Positions 9,499 through 18,349 of a DNA stretch of 64,000 nucleotides are shown piece after piece. The notes below the pieces were generated by a model. That model was not told where the DNA came from and ran no database searches. It was given only the letters and a program-made list of their open reading frames with translations. Positions within the stretch are counted from its first letter, which is position 1. Each line of letters starts with the position of its first letter. Origin of the DNA: Candidatus Rokuibacteriota bacterium (GTDB lineage: Bacteria; Methylomirabilota; Methylomirabilia; Rokubacteriales; CSP1-6). The stretch is from assembly GCA_016184365.1 (NCBI GenBank), contig JACPCW010000077.1, positions 1 through 64,000 on the forward strand, read 5' to 3'. A program made the translations under genes and the position numbers.

Positions 9499-10788
9499 TC
9501 ACGGCCGCCCGCCGGTCCGGATCAGCCAGACGCGGCTGCGTTCGCGATCCCGGAGGCTGCTGTTGACGATCGCCAAGGCGCCGCGGGCGTTGACCGCGAG
9601 CTTCTTCATAAGCAACCCCTGAGAGCTGCCGTTCCAGCCGCCCGCCGGGTCTGCGCTGTCCGGTACCGCGGCGGCTGGCGTGAAGGCGCGTCCGCCATCA
9701 CGCGAGACGACAAACCCGAGACCGCGCGGGCGGTAAGGGTGGTCACGGAACAGCTCCCACAGCACGTACACCGAGCCTTTGGCGTCGATGCTCAACGACG
9801 GAAAGCCCGCGGCCGGCCCGGAAATTTCGCGCGGCGGCGCGAATGTCCGGGCGCCGTCGGTCGAGCGCGTGTACCAGACGCGATGGTCCTCGCCGTACAC
9901 CAGGTGAAGCGCCCCGCCCGGATCGACGGCGAGCTTCGGCGCGTCCGAGTAGCCCTTCGTTCGCGCCACGATCCGTGGCTTGCCGAATGTCGCGCCGCCG
10001 TCGGTGGAGCGGGCGACCCGGACGTCGGCGGCGTCGTCCTCGCCGATCGTCCAGGCCAGGTAGACGGTGCGATCGGCGCCCAGCGCGAGCGAGGGCGCGC
10101 GCGCCGGCCTGGCATCGTCGCCGGCGATCCGCCGGGGACGCGAAAAGCGCCGGCCGCCATCCGGCGAACGGCTGAGCCACAGCGCGCCTTCGTATTCCGT
10201 CCACACCGCGTAGACCGTGTCGCCGCTGTCCGCCGCGAGATCGAGGCTGCCGTTGTGCCAGACGTCCTTCGTGATGCGCCCCTTGCCGTCGCCGGCGACC
10301 GAGCTCGAGAGGTTGAGCGGCTCCGAGAACGTCGTCCCGCCGTCGTCCGAGCGCGCGAACACGATGTCGCCGCCGTGCGAGCCGCCGGAAAAGATGATCT
10401 CCTGCCAGAGCACACGGATCTTCTTCGGGTCGCGCGGGACCAGGACGATGCGCGGCAGCCAGGAGAACGTCGCGGGACTGCGCGATACGTCGATCGGCTG
10501 GCCCCGCTTCGTGCCGTCCGCCGCAACGCGCTGAACGAGCACGTCCTTGCGTGCCTGGTCCACCCACGCGACCGCGACGTCGCCGCGGTCGTCGATCGCG
10601 ACGGTCGGATCGTCGACGAAGTCGTACCGGGAGTCGTTCTGCCGCCACGGCCCGCGTTCCCCGCCGCCGACGGCGACCTCGATGCGGTCCTGCCACGCGA
10701 GCGGCGGCGCAGAAACGGCCGCGGGAACGAAGAGCAGGAGGGCGGCCAGGCCGGTCAGCACCGCTCGACGGCTGGTTCGTAGACCCAT
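9499..10788 (-). CDS. Exported sialidase-like (BNR repeat) protein
   Basis: 429 residues with an N-terminal signal peptide (RTSRRAVLTGLAALLLF, cleavage probably after AVSA near residue 27). At least five Asp-box-like repeats (S-x-D-G-G-x-x-F: SDDGGTTF, SPDGGRRF, STDGGATF, STDGARTF, SRDGGRAF) are spaced by about 50 residues, predicting a six-bladed beta-propeller. The family includes sialidases and many propellers without known activity. I see no sialidase Arg triad that I could assign, so the function stays open. Confidence 0.8.
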   Translation of the reverse strand: MGLRTSRRAVLTGLAALLLFVPAAVSAPPLAWQDRIEVAVGGGERGPWRQNDSRYDFVDDPTVAIDDRGDVAVAWVDQARKDVLVQRVAADGTKRGQPIDVSRSPATFSWLPRIVLVPRDPKKIRVLWQEIIFSGGSHGGDIVFARSDDGGTTFSEPLNLSSSVAGDGKGRITKDVWHNGSLDLAADSGDTVYAVWTEYEGALWLSRSPDGGRRFSRPRRIAGDDARPARAPSLALGADRTVYLAWTIGEDDAADVRVARSTDGGATFGKPRIVARTKGYSDAPKLAVDPGGALHLVYGEDHRVWYTRSTDGARTFAPPREISGPAAGFPSLSIDAKGSVYVLWELFRDHPYRPRGLGFVVSRDGGRAFTPAAAVPDSADPAGGWNGSSQGLLMKKLAVNARGALAIVNSSLRDRERSRVWLIRTGGRP

Positions 10789-10908
10789 GAGCGCATCGTC
10801 CGGTTCAGCGGCGCGCGCTTCAAGGAGTGGACGGCGGCTCCGCCAGCGCGACCGCTCGTTCGGGCTCGCGGTCGATCGTGTCGGTGACGCTCGGCGCGAG
10901 GCCCGACA

Positions 10909-12324
10909 TCACACGACCGGCGGCCGCCGTTTCGAGAATCCGGTCGCCTGCTCGAAGGCGTGCGCGATCTGCAGCACCGCCCACTCGTCCTGGTGCCGCC
11001 CGACGATCTGCAGCCCGACGGGCAGCCCGCCGTCGGCGGTGAAGCCGGCCGGCACCGAGATCGCGGGGTGGCCCGTGACCGTAATGTCGGAGCACGCGCG
11101 CATCCAGTCGATGTAGGTCGGCAGCCGCACGCCGTCGATCTCCGTGACGTACGGCTGCGTGACGTCGAAGGGCGGCACCTGCGTCACCGGCAGCACGAGG
11201 AACTCGTAGCGGTCCATGAACTCGCGCATGCGGTGATAGAGCCGCGTGCGCGCGGCTTCCGCGTCGGCGACGTCCTTCGCCGTCAGCTTCAAGCCCTGCT
11301 CGACGTTCCAGATCACGGTGTCCTTGATCTGGTGGCGGTGCTCGGCGAGCAGCGGCCCGTAGCGGGACGCGAACGACCACGCGCGCCACACCTGGAAGAT
11401 CTCGCGCGCGTCGGCGAGGTCGGGCGCGGCGTCCTCGACCACGCAGCCGAGCGACTCGAACGTCTTGCGCTGCGCGTCCAGCACGGCGGTGACGCGGCGG
11501 TCGACCGGCAGCTCGCCGAGGTCGCGGGTCCACGCGATCCGGACGCCACGGAAGTCGCGATCGAGCGGAGCGCGGAACCGCTCGCCGGGCTCGCGAATCG
11601 AGATCGGGGACCGCGGATCCGGTCCCGCGATCGCCGACAGCAGCAGCGCGGCGTCGCGCACCGTGCGCGCCATCGGCCCCTGCACGCTCCAGCCCGTCCA
11701 CGCGCGCTCCGATGGCCACACCGGCACGCGGCCCACCGCGGTGCGCAGCCCGACGACGTTGCAGAAGCTCGCGGGGTTGCGCAGCGACCCGCCCATGTCG
11801 CTGCCGTCCGCGATCGGGATCATGCCGCACGCGAGCGCCACGGCCGCGCCACCGCTCGAGCCGCCGCACGTCTTCGACGTGTCGTACGGGTTCAGCGTGC
11901 GCCCGAAGACTTCGTTGAACGTCTGCGAGCCCGCCCCAAATTCCGGCGTGTTCGTCTTGCCGAGCGTCACCGCGCCGGCCGCGCGGAGGCGCTCGACGAT
12001 CAACGCGTCCGCATCGGGCACGTGATCGCGGTAGATCGGCGATCCGAACGTCGTGCGGATGCCACGCGTCGGCACCAGGTCCTTGTGCGCGATGGGCAGG
12101 CCGAACAGCGGGCCACGCGGCTCGCCGCGCGCGAGCGCCGCGTCCTTGTCACGCGCGTCGGCGAGCGCGCGCTCGGCGGTGAGCGTGACGATCGCGTTCA
12201 CCTTCGGGTTCACACGCTCGATCTGCGCCAGATGCGCCCGCACGACTTCGGTGACGGAGACCTCGCGCCGGCCGATACGCTCGGCCAGCTCGGTCGCGGT
12301 CGTGAAGCAGAAGTCGGTCGCCAT
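10909..12324 (-). CDS. Amidase (amidase-signature family)
   Basis: 471 residues. The amidase-signature catalytic triad is visible: K81 in AHKD, S156 in GGSSGG, and nucleophile S180 in DMGGSLRNPA, with the characteristic 24-residue spacing between the serines. These enzymes hydrolyse carboxamides to acid plus ammonia; the substrate is unknown here. The stop lies 3 bp beyond the start of the next minus-strand open stretch, and the gene follows two PEP mutase/isocitrate lyase-family genes on the same strand with a 3-bp gap, so they are probably co-transcribed. Confidence 0.92.
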   Translation of the reverse strand: MATDFCFTTATELAERIGRREVSVTEVVRAHLAQIERVNPKVNAIVTLTAERALADARDKDAALARGEPRGPLFGLPIAHKDLVPTRGIRTTFGSPIYRDHVPDADALIVERLRAAGAVTLGKTNTPEFGAGSQTFNEVFGRTLNPYDTSKTCGGSSGGAAVALACGMIPIADGSDMGGSLRNPASFCNVVGLRTAVGRVPVWPSERAWTGWSVQGPMARTVRDAALLLSAIAGPDPRSPISIREPGERFRAPLDRDFRGVRIAWTRDLGELPVDRRVTAVLDAQRKTFESLGCVVEDAAPDLADAREIFQVWRAWSFASRYGPLLAEHRHQIKDTVIWNVEQGLKLTAKDVADAEAARTRLYHRMREFMDRYEFLVLPVTQVPPFDVTQPYVTEIDGVRLPTYIDWMRACSDITVTGHPAISVPAGFTADGGLPVGLQIVGRHQDEWAVLQIAHAFEQATGFSKRRPPVV

Positions 12325-12327
12325 GCC

Positions 12328-13263
12328 CTACGCGCGCTCCGGCTGGTGGCCGACCGAGCCCTCGTACTTCGCGAGCTCGTCCGGCGGCAGGAACGCTTCC
12401 TCCCACGCGCGGATCCGATCGAAGCCGGCGAACTGGTGCACGTTGCCGATCGGGTGCTTGCCGAAGCGCTCGATGAAGCGCGCCTCGGCGGCCGGGCCCT
12501 CGTCGCGGAGCGCGACGCCGAAGTCGTACACGGCCTGCATCGTCGCGCGGTGCGCGGCGCCGGCGAAGATCGTGATCGCGATGCCGAGCCGCTCCATCTC
12601 GTCGCGCGACAGGCGCGGCGACACGCCGGTCTGGTTGTAGAAGATCGGGCCCTTCACCTCGCGGCACACGCGCTCGACCTCCGCGACCGACGTCGGGCCT
12701 TCGACGAAGGCCATGTCGGCGCCCGCGTCGAGATACGCGTTCGCGCGGCGAATGGCGTCGTCGAGCGTGCCGCCGCTCGCGCCGCGCGCATCGGTGCGCG
12801 CGATGATCACGAAATCCGGATCGACCTCGCGCCGCGCGGCGTCCGCGGCGCGGTACTTGCCGGCGGCTTCCTCGAGCGACACGACCTGCTTGCCCGCGAC
12901 GTGGCCGCAGCGCTTCGGCATCACCTGGTCCTCGATGTGGATGCCGGCGACGCCGGTCTGCACGTACTCGCGCACCGTTCGGATCACGTTGATCGCGTTG
13001 CCGTAGCCGTTGTCGGCGTCGGCGACGACGGGCACGCCGACGGCGTTGGCGATGTAGCGCGCGTTCAGGTGCATCTCGCTCATCGTCGCGAGCCCGGCGT
13101 CCGGCATGCCGAGCAGCGCCAGCGACGTGCCGTAGCCGGACATGTAGACGGCCGGAAACCCGACGGCCTCGAAGATCTTCGCCGTCATCGCGTTGTAGCA
13201 GCCCGGCACGAGCACGGGCTTTCCCGAGCGGATCAGCTCACGCAGCCGCGTCGTGGCTTTCAC
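12328..13263 (-). CDS. Isocitrate lyase/PEP mutase family protein (copy 2)
   Basis: 311 residues, a TIM-barrel enzyme of the PEP mutase/methylisocitrate lyase superfamily that cleaves or rearranges C-C or C-P bonds of alpha-keto or hydroxy acids. Visible are the metal motif DADNGYGN and the loop KRCGHVAGKQ carrying the catalytic Cys, with IHIEDQ before it. The GTG start overlaps the stop of the upstream paralogue (GTGA), so the long open frame upstream of it is only a shadow. The two paralogues plus amidase form one transcription unit, perhaps for a dicarboxylate or oxaloacetate-type substrate (inference). Confidence 0.88.
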   Translation of the reverse strand: MKATTRLRELIRSGKPVLVPGCYNAMTAKIFEAVGFPAVYMSGYGTSLALLGMPDAGLATMSEMHLNARYIANAVGVPVVADADNGYGNAINVIRTVREYVQTGVAGIHIEDQVMPKRCGHVAGKQVVSLEEAAGKYRAADAARREVDPDFVIIARTDARGASGGTLDDAIRRANAYLDAGADMAFVEGPTSVAEVERVCREVKGPIFYNQTGVSPRLSRDEMERLGIAITIFAGAAHRATMQAVYDFGVALRDEGPAAEARFIERFGKHPIGNVHQFAGFDRIRAWEEAFLPPDELAKYEGSVGHQPERA

Positions 13264-14117
13264 TTGAAGCGCTCCTCGATCGCGTGCCACCAGTCGAAGC
13301 CGACACGCTTGAAGATGTCCATCGGCGCGAGCACCGGGCCATCGGGCCAGTCGCTGCCGGTTTCTTTCAGCCGCGTGAGCGCGCGCTCGATCGCGGTGAC
13401 CGCGGCCGCCATGGCGACGCCGGGGAAGATCACGAGCTTGTAGCCGAGCCGCTCGAGCTCCGCGATCTTCACGGCCGGGGTCTTGCCGCCGGCGACCATG
13501 TTCGCGAGCAGCGGCGCCTTCACCTCGCGCGCGACGCGCGCCATCTCGTCCTCGCTCTGCGGCGCCTCGAAGAAGATCATGTCGGCGCCCGCTTCCGCGT
13601 AGAGATTGGCGCGCTCGATCGCGTCGTCGAGGCCGGTGACGGCGCGCGCGTCGGTGCGCGCGATGACGACGAAGTCCGGGTCGGTGCGGTACTCCGTGGC
13701 CGCGCGGATCTTGTCGGCGAACTCCTTCGCGGGGATGACCTGCTTGCCCGCGATGTGCCCGCACTTCTTCGGCGCGACCTGGTCTTCGATGTGGAAGCCC
13801 GCGACGCCGGCGCGCTCGTACTCGCGCACGGTGCGCACGACGTTCAGCGGGTTGCCGTAGCCGGTGTCCGCGTCGGCGATGACCGGCACGCCGACGCACG
13901 ACGCGAGATGGCCCGCGTGCGTCGCCATCTCGGTGAGCGTGGCGAGCCCGAGATCGGGCTGGCCGAGATGCGACGCGGCGGTGCCGGCGCCGGTCATGTA
14001 GATGGCCTGGAAGCCGGCGGCCTCGATGAGCCGCGCGGAGAAGCCGTCGTACGCGCCCGGCGCGACGACGATGCCGGGCTCGTGGAGCAGGTGACGGAGT
14101 CGGGTGGTGCTGCGCAT
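13260..14117 (-). CDS. Isocitrate lyase/PEP mutase family protein (copy 1)
   Basis: 285 residues, clear paralogue of the next gene. It shows PGAYDGFSARLIEAAGF at the start, metal motif DADTG at 82-86, FHIEDQ, and KKCGH with the catalytic Cys at about 119. Family members include methylisocitrate lyase, oxaloacetate hydrolase and carboxyphosphonoenolpyruvate mutase; sequence alone does not separate these. The ATG at 14117 is chosen because homology starts there; upstream codons are antisense to the divergent SDR gene. It heads the three-gene minus-strand unit, and the 81-bp gap to the SDR gene should hold divergent promoters. Confidence 0.9.
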   Translation of the reverse strand: MRSTTRLRHLLHEPGIVVAPGAYDGFSARLIEAAGFQAIYMTGAGTAASHLGQPDLGLATLTEMATHAGHLASCVGVPVIADADTGYGNPLNVVRTVREYERAGVAGFHIEDQVAPKKCGHIAGKQVIPAKEFADKIRAATEYRTDPDFVVIARTDARAVTGLDDAIERANLYAEAGADMIFFEAPQSEDEMARVAREVKAPLLANMVAGGKTPAVKIAELERLGYKLVIFPGVAMAAAVTAIERALTRLKETGSDWPDGPVLAPMDIFKRVGFDWWHAIEERFK

Positions 14118-14198
14118 GGCTGACCTCACACGGTGACGGGAATTGCGACGAGGCCCGATTGTGCCACGATACGGGCTGCGACACGCGGAGGTGACCGG

Positions 14199-14945
14199 AT
14201 GAACATGCAAGGAAAGATCGCGATCGTCACGGGTGCGGCGTCGGGGATCGGTCGGGCGACGGCGCTGCGGCTCGCGGCCGAAGGCGCGCGCGTCGCGTGC
14301 GTCGATCTGGCAGTCGAGCGTGCGGAAGAGACCGCGAAGGCGATCACGATCGCCGGCGGTGAAGCGTTCGCCCTCGCGATCGACGTGCGCGACATGGCGG
14401 TGTGCGAGCGCATGGTGGCCGAGGTCGTCGCGCGATGGCGCGGCCTGACGACGCTCGTGAACTCGGCCGGCGTGCGTCCCGAGGGACGCGACGCGACGCC
14501 GCCACCCGCGGAATGGCAGCGCGTGCTCGACGTGAACCTCGACGGGACCTATTACGCCTCGCGCGCCGCGCTGCCGAAGCTGAAGGAGAGCGGCGCCGGA
14601 TCGATCACGAACCTCGCGTCGATCTACGGGCTGGTCGGCGGCTCGCTCTCGCCGGCGTACGCCGCATCGAAGGGCGCGGTCGCCAACCTGACGCGGCAGA
14701 TGGCGCTCCAGTGGGCGCCGGCGGTGCGCGTGAACTGCGTGTGTCCCGGCGTGATCGAGACTCCGATGACCGAGGAGCCGCGACGGGATCCGACGTGGCG
14801 GAACTGGCAGCTCGAGCGTCACCCGCTCGGGCGCTTCGGCAAGCCGGAAGAGGTCGCGGCCGCGATTCTCTGGCTCGCGAGCGACGACGCGTCGTTCGTG
14901 ACCGGCGTTGCGCTCCCGGTCGATGGCGGCTACACGGCGGCGTAA
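14199..14945 (+). CDS. SDR family oxidoreductase
   Basis: 248 residues, classical short-chain dehydrogenase. The Rossmann motif TGAASGIG is at 11-18, the NAD-preferring acidic residue follows beta-2 (ACVDLA), and the catalytic Ser and Y-A-A-S-K follow in the middle. The C-terminal PVDGGYT is typical. The ATG at 14199 has a GGAGGTGA ribosome site 5 bases upstream, so the earlier in-frame ATG is rejected. Substrate unknown. Divergent from the PEP mutase-family genes. Confidence 0.92.
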   Translation: MNMQGKIAIVTGAASGIGRATALRLAAEGARVACVDLAVERAEETAKAITIAGGEAFALAIDVRDMAVCERMVAEVVARWRGLTTLVNSAGVRPEGRDATPPPAEWQRVLDVNLDGTYYASRAALPKLKESGAGSITNLASIYGLVGGSLSPAYAASKGAVANLTRQMALQWAPAVRVNCVCPGVIETPMTEEPRRDPTWRNWQLERHPLGRFGKPEEVAAAILWLASDDASFVTGVALPVDGGYTAA

Positions 14946-14980
14946 ATCAGGACGAGCGCACGACGCGCGGGGAGGGGCGG

Positions 14981-15310
14981 ATGCGAAAGCTCATCGGCGT
15001 GACGGCAGTGGTCGTGATGCTCGGCGCGGCGGCTTTCGCCGCGCCGGCGGCGGCGCAGTCGGAGATGGAGCTGCTCGGCCGGGCGGCCGAGGTGCTGCGC
15101 TCGCAGGCGCTCACCATCGATGCGGCGCAGCTCGACATCCTCATGAACCTGCTCGGCGAAGGACAGAAGCGCGGCGTCGACGTCTCGCAGTACCGGTCGA
15201 TGGCGCCGGGACTCATCAAGGCCGGCGCGGCGAAGCTGAAGCAGATGAACCGCGAGTCGGCGGCGTCGGAGCTCGAAGCGCTCGCGAACGCGTTCCTGGG
15301 CGCGCGTTAG
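14981..15310 (+). CDS. Small exported protein of unknown function
   Basis: 109 residues with a clear signal peptide (MRKLIGVTAVVVMLGAAAF, cleavage probably after PAAAQ near residue 26). The mature part of about 83 residues is predicted helical and Ala/Leu-rich (SEMELLGRAAEVLRSQ; RESAASELEALANAF). The start is set by a strong GGAGGGG site directly upstream. I do not recognise a family. It follows the SDR gene by 35 bp on the same strand. Confidence 0.75.
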   Translation: MRKLIGVTAVVVMLGAAAFAAPAAAQSEMELLGRAAEVLRSQALTIDAAQLDILMNLLGEGQKRGVDVSQYRSMAPGLIKAGAAKLKQMNRESAASELEALANAFLGAR

Positions 15311-15369
15311 TCAGCTCGAGCTAGGGTGCGGGTCTGGCAGGCCGGCTGGAACGGTGGGACGATTCGCCC

Positions 15370-16374
15370 GTGCCGGCCAATCTCACACCGGACTACCGGG
15401 CCGCGGAGGCCGCGTTCCGGAAGGCGCGCGACCCCCGGGAACGACTGGACTGTCTGCGCGAGATGCTGCGCCTGATCCCGAAGCACAAGGGAACCGACCA
15501 CCTCCAGGGCGACATCAAGCGGCGGATCAAGGAGCTGTCCGAAGAGCTCGAGCGGCCGCAGCGAGGCGGTGCGCGGGGCGGGCCGGCGCTCGTGATCCGG
15601 CCCGAGGGTGCGGCCCAGCTGGCGCTCATCGGGCCGCCGAACGCGGGGAAGTCGTCGCTGCACGCGCGAATGACCGGCTCGGCCGCCCACGCGGCGCCGT
15701 ACCCGTTCACGACCCAGTATCCCGAGCCCGGCATGCTGCGCTGCGAGGACATTCGCTTCCAGCTCGTCGACCTTCCGGCCGTCTCGCCGGAGCACCCGGT
15801 GCCCTGGCTCGCGAGTACGCTGCAGACGGCCGACGCGTGTCTGCTCGTCGTCGACCTCGGTGACCCGGATTGTGTCGAGCAAGTCGACGCGGTGCACGCG
15901 CTCCTTCGCGAGAGGCGCGTGACGCTCACCGAGCGCTGGACGACGACGGGCGAGGACGATGACGACGCGTTCGCGCTGCGACTCCCCGCGTTGCTCGTCG
16001 CCAACAAGGCGGATGGACTTGCCGATGCCGAGGCGGAGCTGCGCGCCTTCCTCGAGGTGACGGGGCTGCGCTACCCGGCGCTCGCCGTGTCAGCGATCAC
16101 GGGACAGGGTCTCGACGGGATCGGTCCCTGGCTGATCACGCATCTCGACATCATGCGCGTGTACACCAAGACGCCGGGCCGTCCGGCCGATCGGCACCGG
16201 CCGTTCGTCCTGCGGCGCGGCCAGACGATCGAGGACGTCGCGCGGCTCGTGCACAAGGACCTGGCGCGGTCGCTCCGGTATGCGCGCGTGTGGGGGAAAA
16301 CCGGATTCGGCGGACAGCAGGTCGGACGCGAGCACGCCGTCGCCGACGGCGATGTGATCGAGCTGCACGCGTAG
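15370..16374 (+). CDS. TGS-domain GTPase (DRG/Obg-like)
   Basis: 334 residues from GTG. A helical N-terminal region (about 1-70) is followed by a GTPase core with G1 GPPNAGKSS, G3 DLPA (instead of the common DxPG), and G4 NKAD. The C-terminal TGS domain (about 255-334) shows KTPGRPADRHRPFVLRRG and a GKTGFGGQQVGREHAVADGD-type ending, as in the archaeal/eukaryotic DRG family. These proteins act in ribosome-associated or RNA-related control. It is free-standing and convergent with the TRAP permease gene. Confidence 0.85.
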   Translation: MPANLTPDYRAAEAAFRKARDPRERLDCLREMLRLIPKHKGTDHLQGDIKRRIKELSEELERPQRGGARGGPALVIRPEGAAQLALIGPPNAGKSSLHARMTGSAAHAAPYPFTTQYPEPGMLRCEDIRFQLVDLPAVSPEHPVPWLASTLQTADACLLVVDLGDPDCVEQVDAVHALLRERRVTLTERWTTTGEDDDDAFALRLPALLVANKADGLADAEAELRAFLEVTGLRYPALAVSAITGQGLDGIGPWLITHLDIMRVYTKTPGRPADRHRPFVLRRGQTIEDVARLVHKDLARSLRYARVWGKTGFGGQQVGREHAVADGDVIELHA

Positions 16375-16387
16375 CCGCTGCGGCCGA

Positions 16388-18334
16388 TCAGCGGACGACG
16401 AGCGCGCGGCGCGCGCCGGTCACGCCGAACATGACGGCATACGTCACTGCTGCGAGCCCGAGCCCGATCAGATCCGAGCGGACCTCGGGCACCGTCAGCA
16501 GCACACCGGCGATCACGAGGACGGCGCGAACCAGATAGCCGGCCGGGGTGTTCGCCACCGTGCCGATGCCCAGCACGTAGCCCTGCAGCGCGTACGCAAG
16601 AATTGCGACGCCGAGCAGCGCCGCGCCCGAGACGAGCACGATCTGCACGACGGTCGCATTCTGCGCGACGAGCGCCGGGTTGAAGACGAACAGGAACGGC
16701 AGCAGGTACTTGATGAATCCGAACCGCATGGCCTCGACGCCGGCGCGCATCGGGCTGCACCGCGCGATGGTCGCGGCCGCGTAGGCGCCGATCGCGACCG
16801 GCGGGGTGATGAACGAGAGCATCGCCCAGTACAGGATGAACAGGTGCACGGCGAGGGGATTGAGTCCCTGCTGGATCAAGGCCGGCGCGAGCACCACCGC
16901 GAGGAAGACGTAGGCCGCGGTCGCCGTCATCCCCATCCCGAGGATGAAGCACGCCAGCGCGCCGAACACGAGCAGCAGCATGAGGTTGCCGCCGGCGAGC
17001 CGGATCATGTCGCTCGAAAACGTGCCGGCGACGCCGGTGACGGCGAGGGCGCCGATGATCAGGCCGACGGCCGCGAGCACCGTCACGAGCTCGGCGAGCG
17101 TGCGGCCGGTCTCCGCGAGGAACGTGAGGAAGGTGCGGGCGGTGAAGCGCGTCTCCTTCCGGATCATCGCGAGACCGAGCAGGATCGCGGTGGCGAAGAA
17201 CGGCGCATGCACTTCGCGCCGGAGGCTCACCAGCAGGAACACGAGCACCGCGAACGCGCCGAGGTAGAACCACCCCGCCCGCAGCGTCGCCCAGAAGGAC
17301 GGCATCTCCTTCCACGACAGACCGTGGAGCGAGTTCCGCGCGGCGTACGCGTCGATCTGGAAGAAGAGGCTCGCGTAGAAGAGCAGCGAGGGGATTCCGG
17401 CGGCGATCGCGACCGTCAGGTACGGGATGCCGAGGATCGACGCCATGACGAACGCCACGGCGCCCATGATCGGCGGCATGAGCGTGCCGCCGGTCGACGC
17501 GGTGGCCTCGATGGCGGCCGCGACCTCCGGGCGGAAGCCGGTGCGGACCATCGTGGGAATCGTCACCACGCCGGTGGACAGCACGTTCGACACCACGCTG
17601 CCGCTCATCGATCCGAACAGTCCGCTGGCGACGACGGCGACCTTCGCCGGCCCGCCGCGGAACGCGCCCAGGATGGCCATCGAGAGGTCGATGAAGAACC
17701 GGCCGCCGCCGGTGGCCTGCAGCGCGGCGCCGAAGATGATGAAGCCGACGATGAGCGTGCCGAACACGCGCATCGGAATGCCGAGGATCGCCTCGACGCT
17801 CATCGTCTGATACCGGATCGCGTCGGGCAGCGACATGCTGAGTCCGGCGATCGGACCCGGCATCACGCCGGCGTACACCGGGTAGAGCGAGAGGACCACG
17901 AGCATCACGAAGAGCGCGGTGCCGCCGGCACGCCGTGCGCCTTCCAGGATCACGAGCCACAGCGCGGCGCCCACGACCACGGCCTCGGTCGGCGCCTTGA
18001 AGTCCCAGGCCTCCGCGATGATGCGATGGCCGTTCCAGGCGAAATAGAGCGGCGCGAGCACGGCGACGGCGAAGAAGATCAGGTCGTACCACGGCACGCC
18101 GTCGCGCCGCGCGCGTGCCGCGGCCGGGAACATCAGGAACGTCAGCGGGAAGAACAGGGCGAGCAGGACGTAGAGGTACGAGTTCTCGAGCAGGACGTAC
18201 CCGCTCAGGAACCGGAGGTTGAAGACCTGGTTGATGGAGAGGAGAACGCCGGCCGTGCTGAAGACGATCAGCACGGCCAGCCATCCCCGTCCGAGCGCGC
18301 GATGGCGGGCGACGAACGTTTCCGAGACCGCCAC
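16388..18334 (-). CDS. TRAP transporter fused permease (TAXI type)
   Basis: 648 residues, strongly hydrophobic, with some 16-18 predicted membrane spans: about 4 in the small DctQ-like part and 12 in the large DctM-like part. Family signatures include GLFGSMSGSVVSNVLSTG and TASTGGTLMPPIMGA. It moves an organic acid across the inner membrane using a sodium or proton gradient, with substrate delivered by the binding protein encoded just upstream (15 bp gap). Starts with GTG. Substrate unknown; TAXI systems typically carry carboxylates or glutamate. Confidence 0.93.
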   Translation of the reverse strand: MAVSETFVARHRALGRGWLAVLIVFSTAGVLLSINQVFNLRFLSGYVLLENSYLYVLLALFFPLTFLMFPAAARARRDGVPWYDLIFFAVAVLAPLYFAWNGHRIIAEAWDFKAPTEAVVVGAALWLVILEGARRAGGTALFVMLVVLSLYPVYAGVMPGPIAGLSMSLPDAIRYQTMSVEAILGIPMRVFGTLIVGFIIFGAALQATGGGRFFIDLSMAILGAFRGGPAKVAVVASGLFGSMSGSVVSNVLSTGVVTIPTMVRTGFRPEVAAAIEATASTGGTLMPPIMGAVAFVMASILGIPYLTVAIAAGIPSLLFYASLFFQIDAYAARNSLHGLSWKEMPSFWATLRAGWFYLGAFAVLVFLLVSLRREVHAPFFATAILLGLAMIRKETRFTARTFLTFLAETGRTLAELVTVLAAVGLIIGALAVTGVAGTFSSDMIRLAGGNLMLLLVFGALACFILGMGMTATAAYVFLAVVLAPALIQQGLNPLAVHLFILYWAMLSFITPPVAIGAYAAATIARCSPMRAGVEAMRFGFIKYLLPFLFVFNPALVAQNATVVQIVLVSGAALLGVAILAYALQGYVLGIGTVANTPAGYLVRAVLVIAGVLLTVPEVRSDLIGLGLAAVTYAVMFGVTGARRALVVR

Positions 18335-18349
18335 CGCGGCGCTCGCCGC

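Noticed and set aside
10820-10912. 30-codon frame (starting MSGLAPSVTD) just after the amidase stop
   Set aside because: It overlaps the amidase stop like a coupled gene, but it is very short, has no homology I recognise and no independent support.
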